DNA of 64,000 bases from Calliphora vicina (GCF_958450345.1 NC_088780.1:96546226-96610225); one strand, 5' to 3'. Numbered from the stretch's first letter, positions 1 through 12,008 are shown. Numbers and translations: made by a program. The notes: generated from the sequence alone by a model not told the origin.

Positions 1-401
1 GCCAAAAAAAATCATTCAAAATGATTTTTACTGCCAGAGTATCAAAAACGCTCAGAATTTTTTCGAATTATTGCGATAAAATTTGTTTCGAAAAGTTATT
101 CCTTCGAATACTCAAAGGCTATTATTGATGACGCTTCATATCAAACAATATCAGTATAATGGAGGAAAAAGATCGTATCAGTATGCCATGTTGAAAAAAT
201 TTCAATAACGATATTGTTACGTTTTTACCTTTTAAAAACGGTGGTTTCCCAGAAAGCACCAAAGCCCCAAAAATTCAAGCACTTGAACATTTTGTTGGAA
301 TTTGACTTGAGTGCAACTGTAATTATGCTTTAAACTTGAAAAATATTAGAAAATTAAATACTTTTCAAACAAAAAACATATGGCTTGAATTTATGTTTCC
401 T
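1..401. other. AT-rich DNA, no gene seen
   Basis: No sustained reading frame, splice-bounded exon or recognisable repeat is visible. It contains several loosely similar 'acttgaa/ttcaag' motifs shared with the small inverted repeat that follows. Confidence 0.5.
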
Positions 402-516
402 TTTTACTGGAGAATGCTATTGAAATAAAGTGTAATACAACTGTAATTCAATTACTTGACTATAATTCAAGGCTTGAGTTACACTTACTTTCAACTTGCA
501 TTCCAGTAAAAATTCT
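402..516. repeat. Small inverted repeat (MITE-like)
   Basis: The left end reads TTTTTACTGGAGAATGC and the right end is its approximate reverse complement (GCATTCCAGTAAAAA). The similarity continues inward over about 35 bases with mismatches. No coding capacity. This is a short, diverged foldback of about 115 bp; the family is not recognised. Confidence 0.4.
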
Positions 517-519
517 TAT

Positions 520-854
520 TGGGTTATTTCCTTTAAATAAACCAAGTACTTTTGATTGTAAACACAAGCAGTTTAGTAATTTAAAATTGTAACAACTCTT
601 TATTAACTCTAGCAGCGCCTACGACTACTCACAGAAATCGCTGCCACTATTTATACACAGCGCCATCTAACTTGCAGTAGCATCATGAAAGTTCTACTTC
701 TACAATGATCAACTCAAAGCTTTTATGCAATGTTGTATGTTCCACAGTTATGTTAACGCTGTTAATCGGCTGGTAAAAAATATTGCCCAGAATTGGAAGC
801 CTCCAGGAATAGAAAGTTTGAGAAACATGATGCAACTTTTAACCAGCCGTAACA
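520..854 (-). mobile_element. Solo-LTR-like fragment (minus strand)
   Basis: Read on the minus strand it starts with TGTTACGG, has a TATA-like TATAAATAG, then AATAAA followed by a block (GAGTTGTTACAATTTTAAA and onward to about 540) that is clearly similar to the 3' part of the block at 55302-55846. That order (TG start, TATA box, poly(A) signal) is what an LTR has. No primer-binding site, gag or pol is visible next to it, so if it is an LTR it is a solo one. The 3' limit is approximate and the family is not identified. Confidence 0.4.
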
Positions 855-1690
855 ATATTTTTAGAACAATTTACCACAAAAACACTTCCTTTCCGTGCTA
901 AACATAGAGATGAAGGTGGACATATGTATTTGAACCCACTTAAAAATACTATTCTGCCTTATATGTTTAATTAATTAACATAATTTCCTGCAATTTTTAG
1001 ATTATATTATCAAAACCATCTTTAAATACAAATGATAATAAAAAACTCCATTTAACCATATAATTTTTGTTTTTCTCTTTATAATAATTTTTTCTAGGCA
1101 GACCATAAATTCCAAATGTGTTCATTCATTCATTTAATAATGAATAGTAATTGGTCATATCTTGTTTGCATGCAAATTAATGAAAAAAAAACTCAAAAAA
1201 TTAAACCATCAATGTTTGTTTTGGGACAATATAAAAAAACAAATAATAAATTCAAATTAAAAATAATTTGTATGCAATTCGTAAACATTAATAATTCATG
1301 ATGCCACCAAAAACAAAAAATTATTGAGAACATTTGCAAAACTTTCCATTAATTATAACAAATTGTAATACATATAGCAAAAAAAAAAAACGAAAAGAAA
1401 AAAGTATGAAAAAAAAACACTCAAATAGAATTGGCAACTGTAATCGACAACTTGTTCCCCTTTTTGGGTGGATGGATAAAAAATAAACAACAAAAAAAGC
1501 AGCAGCAGCAAAAACAACATCTCATGTTGCATATGGCGGAGTAATTAATTTTGACAACTGCAAACACTCAAATGAACAACAAGATTTTACAAAAAAATCA
1601 AAAAAGAAATATAGAATAAATCTGTTTAACATACACTTAAAATAAAAACATAGGACTTAATCTGGAAAATTGTAATTATGGATTTCTACA
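855..1690. other. AT-rich DNA, no gene seen
   Basis: A-rich runs and a short AGCAGCAGCA stretch near 1500, typical of fly intron or intergenic sequence. No supported exon. Confidence 0.5.
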
Positions 1691-2043
1691 GTTTTATTAT
1701 ATAAATAAAAAATATATTGAATTTTACTAAAACTCAAATTAATATTTTTTATTTTTGTAAACTTACACAGAGAAAACAGATTCGTGATAGCAACCGAATT
1801 TGTCGAATAATTCGCTTGCACACATAGAATGTTTCGGTTCTATCAACAGAAAGTCAGTTGATAAAGAAGAATTCCGTTTGTCGCCACAAATGTAAAATTC
1901 GGTTATTACGATGGAATCATTCGATTGGCAACAAATTCGGTTGCTATCACGAATCTGTTTTTCTGTGTAAGTTTACAAAAATAAAAAATATTAATTTAAG
2001 TTTCAGTAAAATTCAATATATTTCTTATTTAAATAATAAAACA
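1691..2043. repeat. 353-bp element with ~112-bp inverted arms
   Basis: The left arm (1691-1803) is matched in reverse complement by the right arm (about 1930-2043) with few mismatches. The inner end of each arm carries the motif ATTCGTGATAGCAACCG or its complement. The ~125-bp spacer holds further TTCGGTT/CAAC variants of that motif. No coding capacity. The structure is that of a foldback-type non-autonomous DNA element; the superfamily is unknown because no clear target duplication is seen. Confidence 0.7.
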
Positions 2044-2333
2044 GTTTTCTCCGTGTATAGATTCGTTTCTTATCCTTATTTCTTTGACTGTATCCTCTTT
2101 AAATTTTAAATAAAACAAAAACAAATAAAAACGAAAATAGCAGTGTATGGCCAAAATGCATTTGTTGGTGATTTACTTAAAAACTACCCGTCTATTTGTC
2201 TCGCAGCAGCAAATACAACAAACATCACTGGCATCATCAGTTTTAATGACGCACAATTTTTACCACTTACATTCATTTTATTTTGCCATTTCGGTTTTAA
2301 TGAATACATGTGTATGGGAGTGAGTGTTATAAT
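2044..2333. other. AT-rich DNA, no gene seen
   Basis: An open stretch of about 75 codons begins at 2143 but shows no codon bias or motif, and runs into the TIR element that follows. Confidence 0.4.
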
Positions 2334-2559
2334 GCACTGTGGGGCAGATTCAAATCAAAAAAATGACTAGTGTTTAAACATTTTACATGTCGAAGGTACC
2401 CTACTTTGAGCCCCCATAGCCCCCCGTCACTGGAGAATTTGTGTTGCCCGTTTTAATAACTTAAACTCGAATACTCCTTGGCTACGCTCATGTCATATTT
2501 TATTCCGTAGAGAAATGCCAGATTTATTTCCAAATAATTTTGACTCTGCCCCACTGTGC
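2334..2559. mobile_element. Family D TIR element, short copy (226 bp)
   Basis: The ends are GCACTGTGGGGCAGA and TCTGCCCCACTGTGC, near-perfect inverted repeats. AAT flanks both sides (2331-2333 and 2560-2562), consistent with a 3-bp target duplication. The right third, from TAATAACTTAAACTCG onward, is also present in the larger family D copy at 16195-17203. It codes for nothing recognisable and is a non-autonomous DNA element. A 3-bp duplication would fit PIF/Harbinger-like elements, but the assignment is open. Confidence 0.7.
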
Positions 2560-3263
2560 AATGTTAGTAAGTTTATTAGTATAGTTTATATGTATGTATG
2601 GCTGTTGCTATTAGAAAGCAAACATCGTCCAAAATCAAATCTGAAACTACTTTTTTTTATGTTTTACTGCACAAATAAACACTACAGTTCAACGGAATAG
2701 GGAAACATAACTTTTAAATGTGAACAAATTCTTGGAATATTACCGATGAAAAATTCTTTCAGTTTTTAACAAGATGATTTATATAATGTTCAAACTGAAC
2801 ACATTTGAACTACACCAATACCTCAATTTACATTGGCAAACATTTTATTCCTTTCAACTTCCATTATCTTCCTCATATGGACATTAAATCATTATTCTAT
2901 TAATTGAACAAGTTTCTTAGTTATTAATGAAACAAATTTCATGTAAATTTTAATTTTTATGTTAAAATATTCAAATAAATTCCCTGCTGGAAATGTCAAC
3001 AGTTGAACTTTTTAACATGTACGTGTCATTGGAAGTCTACTACAGACGATAGTATTGTTGACTAGGTACTTCTTTTGGAACCATATGTAGACATTGGAAC
3101 CAGAGACTCACTAGTGTATTTTATTAATTCTAGTCTACAATTCTTTTCTAGTCTACAGTACTTTTCTGAAGTAGATGTCGATAATGAAACTGTATATTTT
3201 ATTAACATTTGACGTTTTATTAAAAAAAATTAAAGCACAAAAATTTACGAATTCATAACAGTA
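2560..3263. other. AT-rich DNA, no gene seen
   Basis: No exon-like block. A short near-duplicate (TTCTAGTCTACA / TTTTCTAGTCTACAG) occurs at about 3127-3160. Confidence 0.5.
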
Positions 3264-3900
3264 TTTACACCCTACACCACCATAGTGGGGAGGGTATAAT
3301 GCGTTTGTGCAGATGTTTATAACGCCCAAAAATATTAGTCTAACATCCACCTTAATGTATACCGATCGACTTACAATCACTTTCTGAGTCGATTAAGCGA
3401 TGTCCGTCCGTCCGTCCGTCTGGATGGCTGGTTGTCTGTCCATGTAAACCTTGTGCGCCAAATACAGGTCGCAATTTTGAAGATATTTCGATACAATTTG
3501 GTACATATAGTTGTTTCGGCCCAAGTACTAAGCCTATTGAAACTGGCTGAAATCGGTCCATTATTCCACCTAGACACCACACAAATGACCTTCCGAAATT
3601 GGACTTTGTCGGTCATAAATGTTTAATTTATATATTTATCTACACAAATTTTGCTCCAAATAAGTGTTATATATACGAAATTCATGTCACCTAATTTGGT
3701 TACGATCGGTCCATAATTAGTGATAGTTCCCATATAGACGCGCTTCCAAAAATCACTTTAACGTGCATAAATCTCTTAAAAATGTTGGTATACACACACA
3801 AAATTCAACATAAATAACTTCCATATAGACATAAATCACTCGGCCTATTTACTTAGTGGTATTATATGGTCGGTATTATATGGTCGGGCTTGACCGATAG
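3264..3900 (+). mobile_element. Family A DINE/HINE-like element, copy A1
   Basis: It begins with the CCTACACCACCATAGTGG hairpin region and continues with a GTCC/GTCT microsatellite near 3400-3420. It ends with the hairpin-forming GGTCGGGCTTGACCG. Four more full-length or near full-length copies and one fragment occur in this window. Such elements (DINE-1/mini-me, non-autonomous relatives of Helentrons) are known from Diptera, with GTCY microsatellites and a 3' hairpin. This copy lacks part of its 3' half and the terminal TTACTTGTTT. The short reading frames in it are not genes. Confidence 0.75.
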
Positions 3901-4360
3901 TAATTAATTTCAGTCTTATAAATATCAATGTCCAACAGCATTTTTGGAACAGAAGAGCGACCCCATAATTCTGAAAGGGCATGTTGAGTAGATCATTTTT
4001 GGAATAAACTTATAGTCCAGCTGGTCTGAATTTTTTTTTGCAGTTAATATCCGTGAGAATTTATATTGTCAGAGTTATATTGTGGAATTTTATGGGGATA
4101 ATTTTCTATCTCCTCTCTTTATGGGCCAAGTTGACCCTTTTTTCGAGAAAATCAAAAAAGTCCTTTCAAAAAGGACATTTAAGAATTAAAATATTCTATG
4201 AAAATTTTTCCCGGAAAATTTCAGTGGGGGTCACAAAATTTTTATGAAGACTGTTTTCTAAAAAGAGTAAATAACATTATACGCTAATTATAGTGTTAGT
4301 ATAAATCGGTTAACCGAAAAATCGGTTGTTTCTTCAATATAGTACTATTTAGTTATTTTT
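3901..4360. other. Unclassified sequence, no gene seen
   Basis: Contains ATCGGTTAACCG-type motifs at about 4300-4320 resembling the ends of the element at 63054-63600, possibly a remnant of that family, and repeat-like text with no coding pattern. Confidence 0.4.
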
Positions 4361-4950
4361 ATATCCTTCACCATCGTAATAAAGATATATATAAGTTTGT
4401 CATTCAGTTTGTAATCTCCACAATATAATTTTCCGACACTATAAAGTATATCTATTCTGGATCATGTCTGTCTGTCCATCTGTCTGTTGAAATCAACTTT
4501 CCGAAGTCTCCAAATAACTTACATACACGATTCATACATTAATATTTCCGGAATTCTTCCGGCGCGGTTGCTATTTAAAATCGAGAAGATCGGTCCACAA
4601 ATGGCTGAGATATAAGGAAGAAACCAGGACAACCTCGATTTTTGACCTATATATGGATACTAAGTCATTAATATAGACAATATTCACAGACTTTTGCACG
4701 GACGTATATAAGACCATAGTAAATTGGACCTACAATGGGTCAAAATCGGGAAAAATATATTTTAACCCGAATTTTAAATTTAAAAAATGTAAAAAAATAA
4801 ATTTAAAAAAAACAATTCGAAAATATTTTTTTTCAAAAAATTAAGAAACCACGATGAAAGAAAATAAAAAAATTGTTTACCAAAAAATATTTCAAATTTT
4901 ATAATAATTTGGTGAAGGGTATGTAAGATTCGGCACGACATATTTTTATA
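4361..4950 (+). mobile_element. Family B DINE/HINE-like element, copy B1
   Basis: Shares with 9649-10234 the order: ATATCCTTCACC start, TTTGTCATTC..TTTGTAAT, TATAAAGTATAT..TTCTGGATC, TGTCTGTC microsatellite, GACGTATATAAGACC, GGGTCAAAATCGG, an A-rich stretch, and TTTGGTGAAGGGTAT..GATTCGGCAC near the end. It is non-coding and non-autonomous. Its 5' hairpin is decayed compared with B2. Confidence 0.7.
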
Positions 4951-5489
4951 TATTTACGTTTCTAACATAATTACTTTCATTGTCGGTTAACTCTTTCTTT
5001 GTTTGGTTTGCTTGTGCTAACTAAGTAATATTTTTACTATACTCTTTGATAAATAACGTAAGTAATAAGGTGGTTAGATTACTAACCACTGTGACTGAAA
5101 TAGATTTTATATAAAGTGTTTCTCTACATAATATTGTGTTATTTTGTAAGGATGTACTCAATGAAAATTAAATTGAAGATATTTTGTCTGAAGGTATACC
5201 TTCGGATTCGAATGTGTCTGCAGTCTTGAACCCGACGAAGAAGAGAATTATTAGAAGCAATTCGATCTGACGTTGGTGATCGGTGACATACCTTCGGGGT
5301 TCCAGTTAAAATATGATAAAATTTGGCTAATGCTTCTGTTAGTGTCTTATCTACCCAAACTGCTGTGGTGGAACCAAAATGGTACAAAAATTGTCGATTG
5401 GAATAGCCAATTGATTACACTGAAGGTGGGGGTATAGCAAATGATATAAGATAATTGGAGAATATTTCACCTAAACAGCTGTATTTTTA
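4951..5489. other. Unclassified sequence, weak coding-like frame
   Basis: A minus-strand open stretch of 82 codons (5139-5387) has a more protein-like composition than most in the window but shows no motif I recognise, no splice context and no initiation context. It may be a remnant of an unknown transposon gene. Otherwise AT-rich. Confidence 0.3.
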
Positions 5490-6080
5490 AATTTCCCGGC
5501 TCTTAACTGATAGCAGACTTCCTCGACTACGATGGCAGCTTTGCACCATCAATTTCAATGGTAAAAAATTGGTTTACTGAAATTCATTGTGGTCGTACAA
5601 TCACGAAAAATGCCGAACGTTCTGGATGCTCAGTTGAGCTCTCTACACCCGAAACAATTGAACAAAAATCATGATATGGTGTTGGCTCATCGGAGATTGA
5701 AAGTGCGAGAGATTATGGAAGCCATAGGCATCTCCCATTGCTCAGTGGTTTTAATTTTTTGATGATCAGCAGGGTATGAGAAAGCTTTCCGCAAGATGGC
5801 TGCTGTGTTTGCTCACAATCGGGTACACAAATGTGCAGTTTTCATTGCAAAAATCCATGAATTAGACTACGAAATCTCCCTCTTCCACCTTATTCTCCGG
5901 ATTTAGCACCGAGTGACTATTTCTCGTTTCCAATGAAATGAAGAACTGTCTGGGCGGAAAAACTTCAACAATGAAATTATCTCACAAAAAAACCTATTTT
6001 GATGCCCTCGACACAATTTATTTTTTGTAAGGGATAAACACAATTTGAGAAACAAAGGAGACTGTGTTAAAAAATAAAAT
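5490..6080 (+). pseudogene. Mariner transposase relic, internally deleted (M1)
   Basis: Several frames together give mariner-type transposase pieces. The N-terminal piece resembles SAPSISMVKNWFTEF and ERSG..STPETIE. Then come ASSEIES..RDYG-like text and RKLSARW, and later IHEL followed by PPYSPDLAPSDYFSF and LGGK. The last is the C-terminal third of a mariner transposase (third catalytic Asp region, PDLAPSDY). About 190 residues between RKLSARW and the IHEL block are missing; these would contain the first two catalytic aspartates. Stops and frameshifts are numerous. The start near 5490 (CCCGGCTCTTAACTG) matches the 5' terminal sequence of related copies at 17925, 37890 (minus) and 54150. It is a dead, non-autonomous derivative. 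Confidence 0.75.
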
Positions 6081-8450
6081 ATTTTTGTAAATATTTGAGG
6101 ACCATTTAAAGAATTGAATTACTTTTAAGGGAGAATAGAGTCAAAAAAATTGATTTACATTGGTCCATTCCATGTAATTACGTTCGATTTTTTTTAACTA
6201 TTGTCCTATTCAAAAATCTTACGCACAAAGTAGAATAGAAACCATATCAATTGTACGATTTAAGTAAATGTCTGGCCCAGAAAAACGTTATTTAAGTGGA
6301 TTTGGTTTTGTGAAGTTTTTTGTTTTCACTTTTGGACGAGTATGTTTTTTCTTTTTTTTTTGTGAAACATTTGCCAGCTCTTCTACTGGGTGACTTACTA
6401 AGAGCGACAACAACAACAATGAGTTGTTGGCAATGTTTCCGGGATCATGATTTGAACGACAAACGATTTTTCAAATCCTTTGCTCTTTTTTTTTTATTTG
6501 TATACGTTTTACAAATGTGTAGTTGAAAAAAAGCCAAAAGCAAGAAAGAAAGACATGTGAGTTTGGGTATTTAAAGAAAATGCATTTTTTGGACAGTCTG
6601 AAAAAAATAACAGAAAAAATGAAAAGAAATAGATATAAATGAAGAAGAAAAAGAAAAAAAACGTCATGTCTAAAAGTGATGTTTTGTGAACACATGTGTG
6701 TGGTACATGCTGCACACGATTGGTGTAATGATGACGATGATATTGGATGTTGATGGGGTATTCAAACTACTTGTGCTGGGCTGGGATAAAAAAATAGAGG
6801 GGAGTGGTGGGTTGGTTTGGGGATTAGTTTAGCAGATTGGAATGATGCAGATGTTGGTGTCTTGTTGTGTGTTTTTTGTCTGTTTCTAAACTTACAACTA
6901 ATTAGTTTTTACGAAATGCAATTTTTATATTTATGCCTATGCAGTTTGTAGTTGTTCTTGTGCATGTTCTTGTTGTTCAAAATTTTTGATAAGATGGGAC
7001 ATTTGGTTTCTGTCTGTCTTTATGATTTTTTGTTGATGCTTTTTCTAAAGTGGCATCAATTTCCTATGAATTTAATGCGTTGGCTGGCTGGCTGGTGCTG
7101 CTTGTTATGTAAATGGTTAAAGAGGGCTTGTCTTTCTGGCCAAATGATTTTATTTTCTCACAGAGGATGATGATTCATACATTATGTTTTACTTTATTCA
7201 AATGTTTCATTTAGCTAAACGCTTGTTTGTATGTATTTTACATAAATGTTTGCAAGTATTACATCAAATAAATGAAAACATTTTGAAATCGGTTTACTTT
7301 GCCTCGAGTTAAGGTGTATTTTTTTCATTTGTTTTTATTTGTTTCTTAGTTAAACAAAAATATTTTGATGTTAATTCCGCGTTCTTTACACGTTCATAGA
7401 AATAAAAAGAACACACACATTTACAGAATTTATAAAAAAAAAGAAATGAAATAAAATCTTGTCAGTTTGTAGGGCATTTGAATGGGTAAAATTCTAAACA
7501 AAAACAACAAAATAGTTTTAAATTTCTACATGATTTGTATTTTATTTTTATTTATTTCTAGTTGAATTTACATGTTGCACTGTCTATCGTCATCATCTAT
7601 CTATTTGTTAGGATTCTCTGTTGACTTTGTTTGCATGTTTTTCATATTAATTTCTTGTATCTTTAACTTTAGAAAATATTTTAATGATTTCAACATGATT
7701 GATTACGCATTTGTTGCTGCTTTAAAAACAACAAATACGAAGTCTATAGTTAGACATTCATGCAAGTTGCTTGATGTTTTATTTGTAGTTTTTTCATTGA
7801 AAAAAAGTATATTTTTCATAGAAAATATTCTGTTTTCTTAATGTATTCAGTCACTATTTTTATAATAAATATTCTGTTTAAGACAATGTGGGTAAAGGTT
7901 TTTTTTATGATTTAAAATAGAATCTTTATTGCAACATGTTGCACTAACAAATCAAAAATCACTTGCTGTTATATCAGCAAGCGATTTAATCAAAATAATG
8001 CAAATTTTTTATTGATCTGAGGTTTATGGAAATGAATGTTGACAATGTGGGTTAAAACGATTGTTTTTTAAAACAATAGGGAATATCTGTTACAGCTAAC
8101 GGCAGGCAGAAAATAATAATAAAAAACATTGAAGGACAAGAATATTCTTTTGTATTTCTATGATAACTGTTGACTTTTGCTGCAAGTTTGTTTGAGGTCA
8201 GGAAACAAAAATATCTAAAACAGTTGATTTCCAATAACCATATAATGAGTTTTTAGACAAAATAAAGAAAGGAGATTGAGACAAGTATTTTTTTAAAGGT
8301 TAAACAAAGTAAATGTAAAGAGTTATTTTTAATCTGTGGACTTTTGACAAAACAACTTAAGTGGAGTTTTATTTGTATTATAGTTCAGATAATAAAGTTC
8401 TTCATGGACAAATAATACAATAATTACACAGGTCAATAAGAAAATAAGTT
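6081..8450. other. Long AT-rich stretch, probably host intron or intergenic DNA
   Basis: No transposon signature was recognised. Locally higher complexity at 6360-6460 (ending CGGGATCATGATTTGAACG) and 6720-7180 (GGCTGGCTGGCTGG, GATGATGACGATGATATTGG) suggests unique host sequence rather than a repeat. No reading frame has convincing codon bias, and no splice-bounded exon could be supported. Confidence 0.45.
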
Positions 8451-8683
8451 TGATTAACCACTATATAGATTTGATGCATCATAACTACTTTAGTAATAAT
8501 ATGGTCCAAATTTTAAATTCTATGGAAGTTTTTTTTTTAAAAAAAAATTCAAGTAAAATTATGAATTTTTTTACACGTTTCTCTACATGATTAATTATAA
8601 CTCAAAAAGAGTTAGTCCGATGTTATTAAAATAAACTTAGAAATGTTGAGATTTATATACCCTATAATCCGCTTATATATATA

Positions 8684-9610
8684 GTTTCAATCGGCTCAGT
8701 AGTTTCGGAGTTATAATAACAAATTGAAGCAAAAAATACATTTTTTATGTGAAAATATAATTTTTTTTGTTTTAAAAAATCATGAAAAATCTAAAACGGC
8801 AGAAATTATTCAGATTTATTACTTTATCGTAAAGCCACATGTAATAGCAACAAAATGAAATATTGGTCATAAAAATATATTAATTCTTTTCGAATTTATT
8901 CGCAATTAAGTGAATTCGCTCATTTTCACAAAATTTTACTTTTTTGTTTGAAATACATAAAACTGAGTATTTTATGTTCTTTTTTGAATGATTGAATTTC
9001 GCAGACATATTCCCCAGCTATGTACAAATTTTCACATATATAGTGCGTTTCAATCGGCTCAGTAGTTTTGGAATTATAATAACAAATTGAAGCAAAAAAT
9101 ATATTTTATAAGTACAAATAGTTTTTTTTTTTTTTTCAAAAATCATGAAAAATCTAAAACGACAGAAATGGTTCAGATTTATTGCTTTATTGCAAAGCCA
9201 CATGTAATAGGAACAAAATGAGATATTGATTATAAAAATCGATTAATTCTTCTCGAATTTATTCACAATTAAGTGAATTCGCTCATTTTCACAAAATTAT
9301 ACTTTTTTGTTTGATATACATAAAATTGAGTATTTGATGTTCTTTTTTGAATGATTGCAATTCGCAAACATCTTCCCCAGCTATGTACAAATTTGCACAT
9401 ATATATTGCGTTTCAATCGGCTCAATTCGGAATTATAATAACAAATTGAAGCAAAAAATATATTTTAAACGTACAAATAGAATTTTTTTTTTACAAAGCC
9501 ACATATAATAGGATTAAAATGAGATATCGATCATAAAAATCGATGGATCCTTATCGAATTTAATCACAATTAAGCGAATTGTTTCATTTTACAAAATTTT
9601 ATGTGCTTTT
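8684..9610. repeat. 363-bp tandem repeat, about 2.5 copies
   Basis: The anchor GTTTCAATCGGCTCA occurs at 8684, 9047 and 9410, exactly 363 bases apart each time. Each unit continues with TATAATAACAAATTGAAGC and, later, AATCATGAAAAATCTAAAAC, AAGCCACATGTAATAG and GTGAATTCGCTCATTTT. The third copy lacks internal parts. The array lies inside the foldback element. Confidence 0.85.
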
Positions 9611-9648
9611 GAGTGGAAATGTTAGATTCGTTTTGTTTTTTATACCCT

Positions 9649-10234
9649 TCTTGAGAAGGGTATATATAAATTTGTCATTCCGTTTGTAATTTCTACATTT
9701 TTCATTTCCGACCCTATAAAGTATATATATTCTGGATCCTTATAGATAGCGGAGTCGATTAAGACATGTCCGTCTGTCTGTTGAAATCAATTTTCTGAAG
9801 ACCCCAGATATCTTCGGGATCCAAATCTTCAATAATTCTGTCAGACATTCTTTCGAAAAATCAAGACAACCTAGATTTTTTACCTATTTTTGACCTATAT
9901 CTGGATTACTAAGTCATTAATGTAGGCAATATGGATAATATGATAGATATTTCAATGGACTTTGCAACGACGTATATAAGACCATAGTAAGTTGGACCTA
10001 CAATGGGTCAAAATCGGAAAAAAAAAATTTAAAAAAAAAAAAATTTTTAAAACACAAAAAAAAATTTTAAACAACAATTCGAAAATTTTATTTTTTTCAA
10101 AAAATTAAAAAACAACTTTGAAAAAAAAATAAATTTTGTTTACCTAAAAATATTTAAAATTTTTATTTTGAAGTACAATTTGGTGAAGGCTAATAAGATT
10201 CGGCACAGCCAAATATAGCTCTCTTACTTGTTTT
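9649..10234 (+). mobile_element. Family B DINE/HINE-like element, copy B2
   Basis: Begins with a perfect 5' hairpin: ATACCCTTC, loop TTGA, GAAGGGTAT. It then has TTTGTCATTCCGTTTG, the CCGACCCTATAAAGTATA core known from Drosophila DINE-1/mini-me, a GTCCGTCTGTCTG microsatellite, and ends with GATTCGGCAC and CTTACTTGTTTT. The ending TTACTTGTTT is shared with family A. It inserted at the inner border of the right arm of the foldback element and is therefore younger than it. Confidence 0.8.
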
Positions 10235-10437
10235 ACAATAAGTTTATTTTAATAATATGTATCGGACTAATCGGTTTTGAGTTATCATTAATTGTGGAGA
10301 AACGTCTAAAAACATTCAAAATTTTACTTAAATTTTTTTTAAAAAAAACTTCTATAGAATTTAAAATTTGGACCATATTTGTACAACTGGAACCACAATA
10401 CATCAAACCTGTGTAGTGGTTTAAAAAGCCTCTAAAC

Positions 10438-12008
10438 ATTTTTTCGATTTTGTTGCCCTCCTGTGTTATCGATCATTGTATTTTCCAACTGAATTGTTTT
10501 GTCAAAAGTCCAAAAAAAAACAGTTTTTGTCAATTTGTTTTATACTCAACATCAAGTAATTTTCTGAGGGGGACTTGCATGGGGACTAGGGACAAATGTT
10601 GCCTGATTTTTGCCATATTTTACAGTACAACATCCGAGTACTTAGAACAATTTTTTGCAAAATTGTATCAGGATTGCCGCATAATCAACATATTTATGAC
10701 TGCTACGGAGGGAAATTTGTATATGAGCTAGGTGATCTCATTTACCGATGATTCCCATTTTCAATATCAAACAAACCTATGAGTCGAGCTAGCTCCTTTG
10801 TTTGGGTCCTACTGTGTCGATAGTCGTTGGTTCTACTACCAATATTTAGGTATGTTATAAATGAAATTACATAACCAATATACCCCCAATCCTTTTGAAT
10901 GGTGGATATAAAAATAGTCTTGCTGGATAAGTATTTAGTACATCAGAAAGTGATTCTGAGTTACAAATATCTGGTGCAAGGTATAAAAAACTTAAAATTT
11001 AATTTTTATCCATGAAAGCCACAAAAAAATGTATATTCTCTATAATAAAAATTTAAATATTGTTAACGCCTCTCTATATATTCAAAACTTATACAATCTA
11101 CAAAAAAAAAATTCAATATACATACATATTTATAGGCTATAAATTTCAGTCTTAAAACAAATAAAAATTTAAAACTGTCTAACCGAAATTCTAATAAATA
11201 TAAATTATTATTACAACCAGAAACAAGCAAGCAAATAAATAATAAATAATGTGCTGAAAATATTAAAATCTTTAAACAAAAATCAATGTAAAACAACCAA
11301 GAATCACAGTAAATAAATTTATTTAAAGTGGATAGAATCTAAATTGTTGGTAAGGTAAATTTAATAAGAAGTCAATGTATAAAACAAACCGCAATAAGAG
11401 ACTATTAAATAGTTACATACGTACAATAAATAAAATCACATACATTTAAAAACATACATATGTATTAGGGTGGACCCAATAACAAATAGTGCATGTGTGC
11501 AACTAAAATAAAAGTCTAATTTATTCTAAGATAACGCTTCTCAACATTTTTTTCTGGCGTTAATATTTGGTGAGCTGGTTCCAAGGATAAAAAGGTCCTT
11601 TTTAAGGCTTTTATGATTTTTATCATATTTATAGCAAAGCTCTTAAGATCATATCTGAAATTATAGTGTACAGGACCAACTCTGTACAGGACCAACATTT
11701 TGAGAAACAAAATAAACTTTCATTTTTGTTGGGAACATCAACAAATTATTTTTCCTGCATACTCTAATATACGAGTATGTTTATATATTTAGGTATTATT
11801 TTTAACATTCATGCCCATTTGCACCCAGACACGTACAGAATGTTGAGTGAAAAAAATGAGGAACAAATTTCAATGTTTGCAATGTTTATCAATGAAAATT
11901 ACAATCCCTAAATCTACTTATAAAACCAACAAACAAATAATAACAATATTGCCAAAAGATATCACATGTGAACATATGTTTTGTTAAACTCACACATTTG
12001 TAATAATA
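10438..12008. other. AT-rich DNA, no gene seen
   Basis: A 93-codon open frame at 10450-10731 has no motif or codon bias. A TTAGGGTGGACCCAA block at about 11465 resembles TIR-element ends but no partner was found. The remainder is A/T runs. Confidence 0.45.

Larger units (their letters stand above)
8451..10437. mobile_element. Foldback-type element with internal tandem repeats (~2 kb)
   Basis: Left arm 8451-8641 and right arm 10236-10437 are inverted repeats. For example ATGGTCCAAATTTTAAATTC at 8501 matches the complement of sequence at about 10355-10375, and the inner ends both carry ATTAAAATAAACTTA. Between the arms lies a 363-bp tandem repeat (8684-9610) and a family B insertion (9649-10234). 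No transposase frame is present. Long TIRs around tandem arrays are known for Foldback/Galileo-like and Tetris-like fly elements; whether this belongs to any of these is not shown by the sequence. Confidence 0.7.

Noticed and set aside
3352..3626. Overlapping 64-79 codon frames on both strands
   Set aside because: They lie inside a family A repeat; the same frames recur in other copies (for example 22651-22883) with stops and shifts.
6471..6715. Minus-strand frames of 68-74 codons
   Set aside because: Low-complexity Phe/Leu-rich products of A-rich DNA on the plus strand.
10450..10731. 93-codon plus frame
   Set aside because: No motif, no codon bias, no splice or start context.
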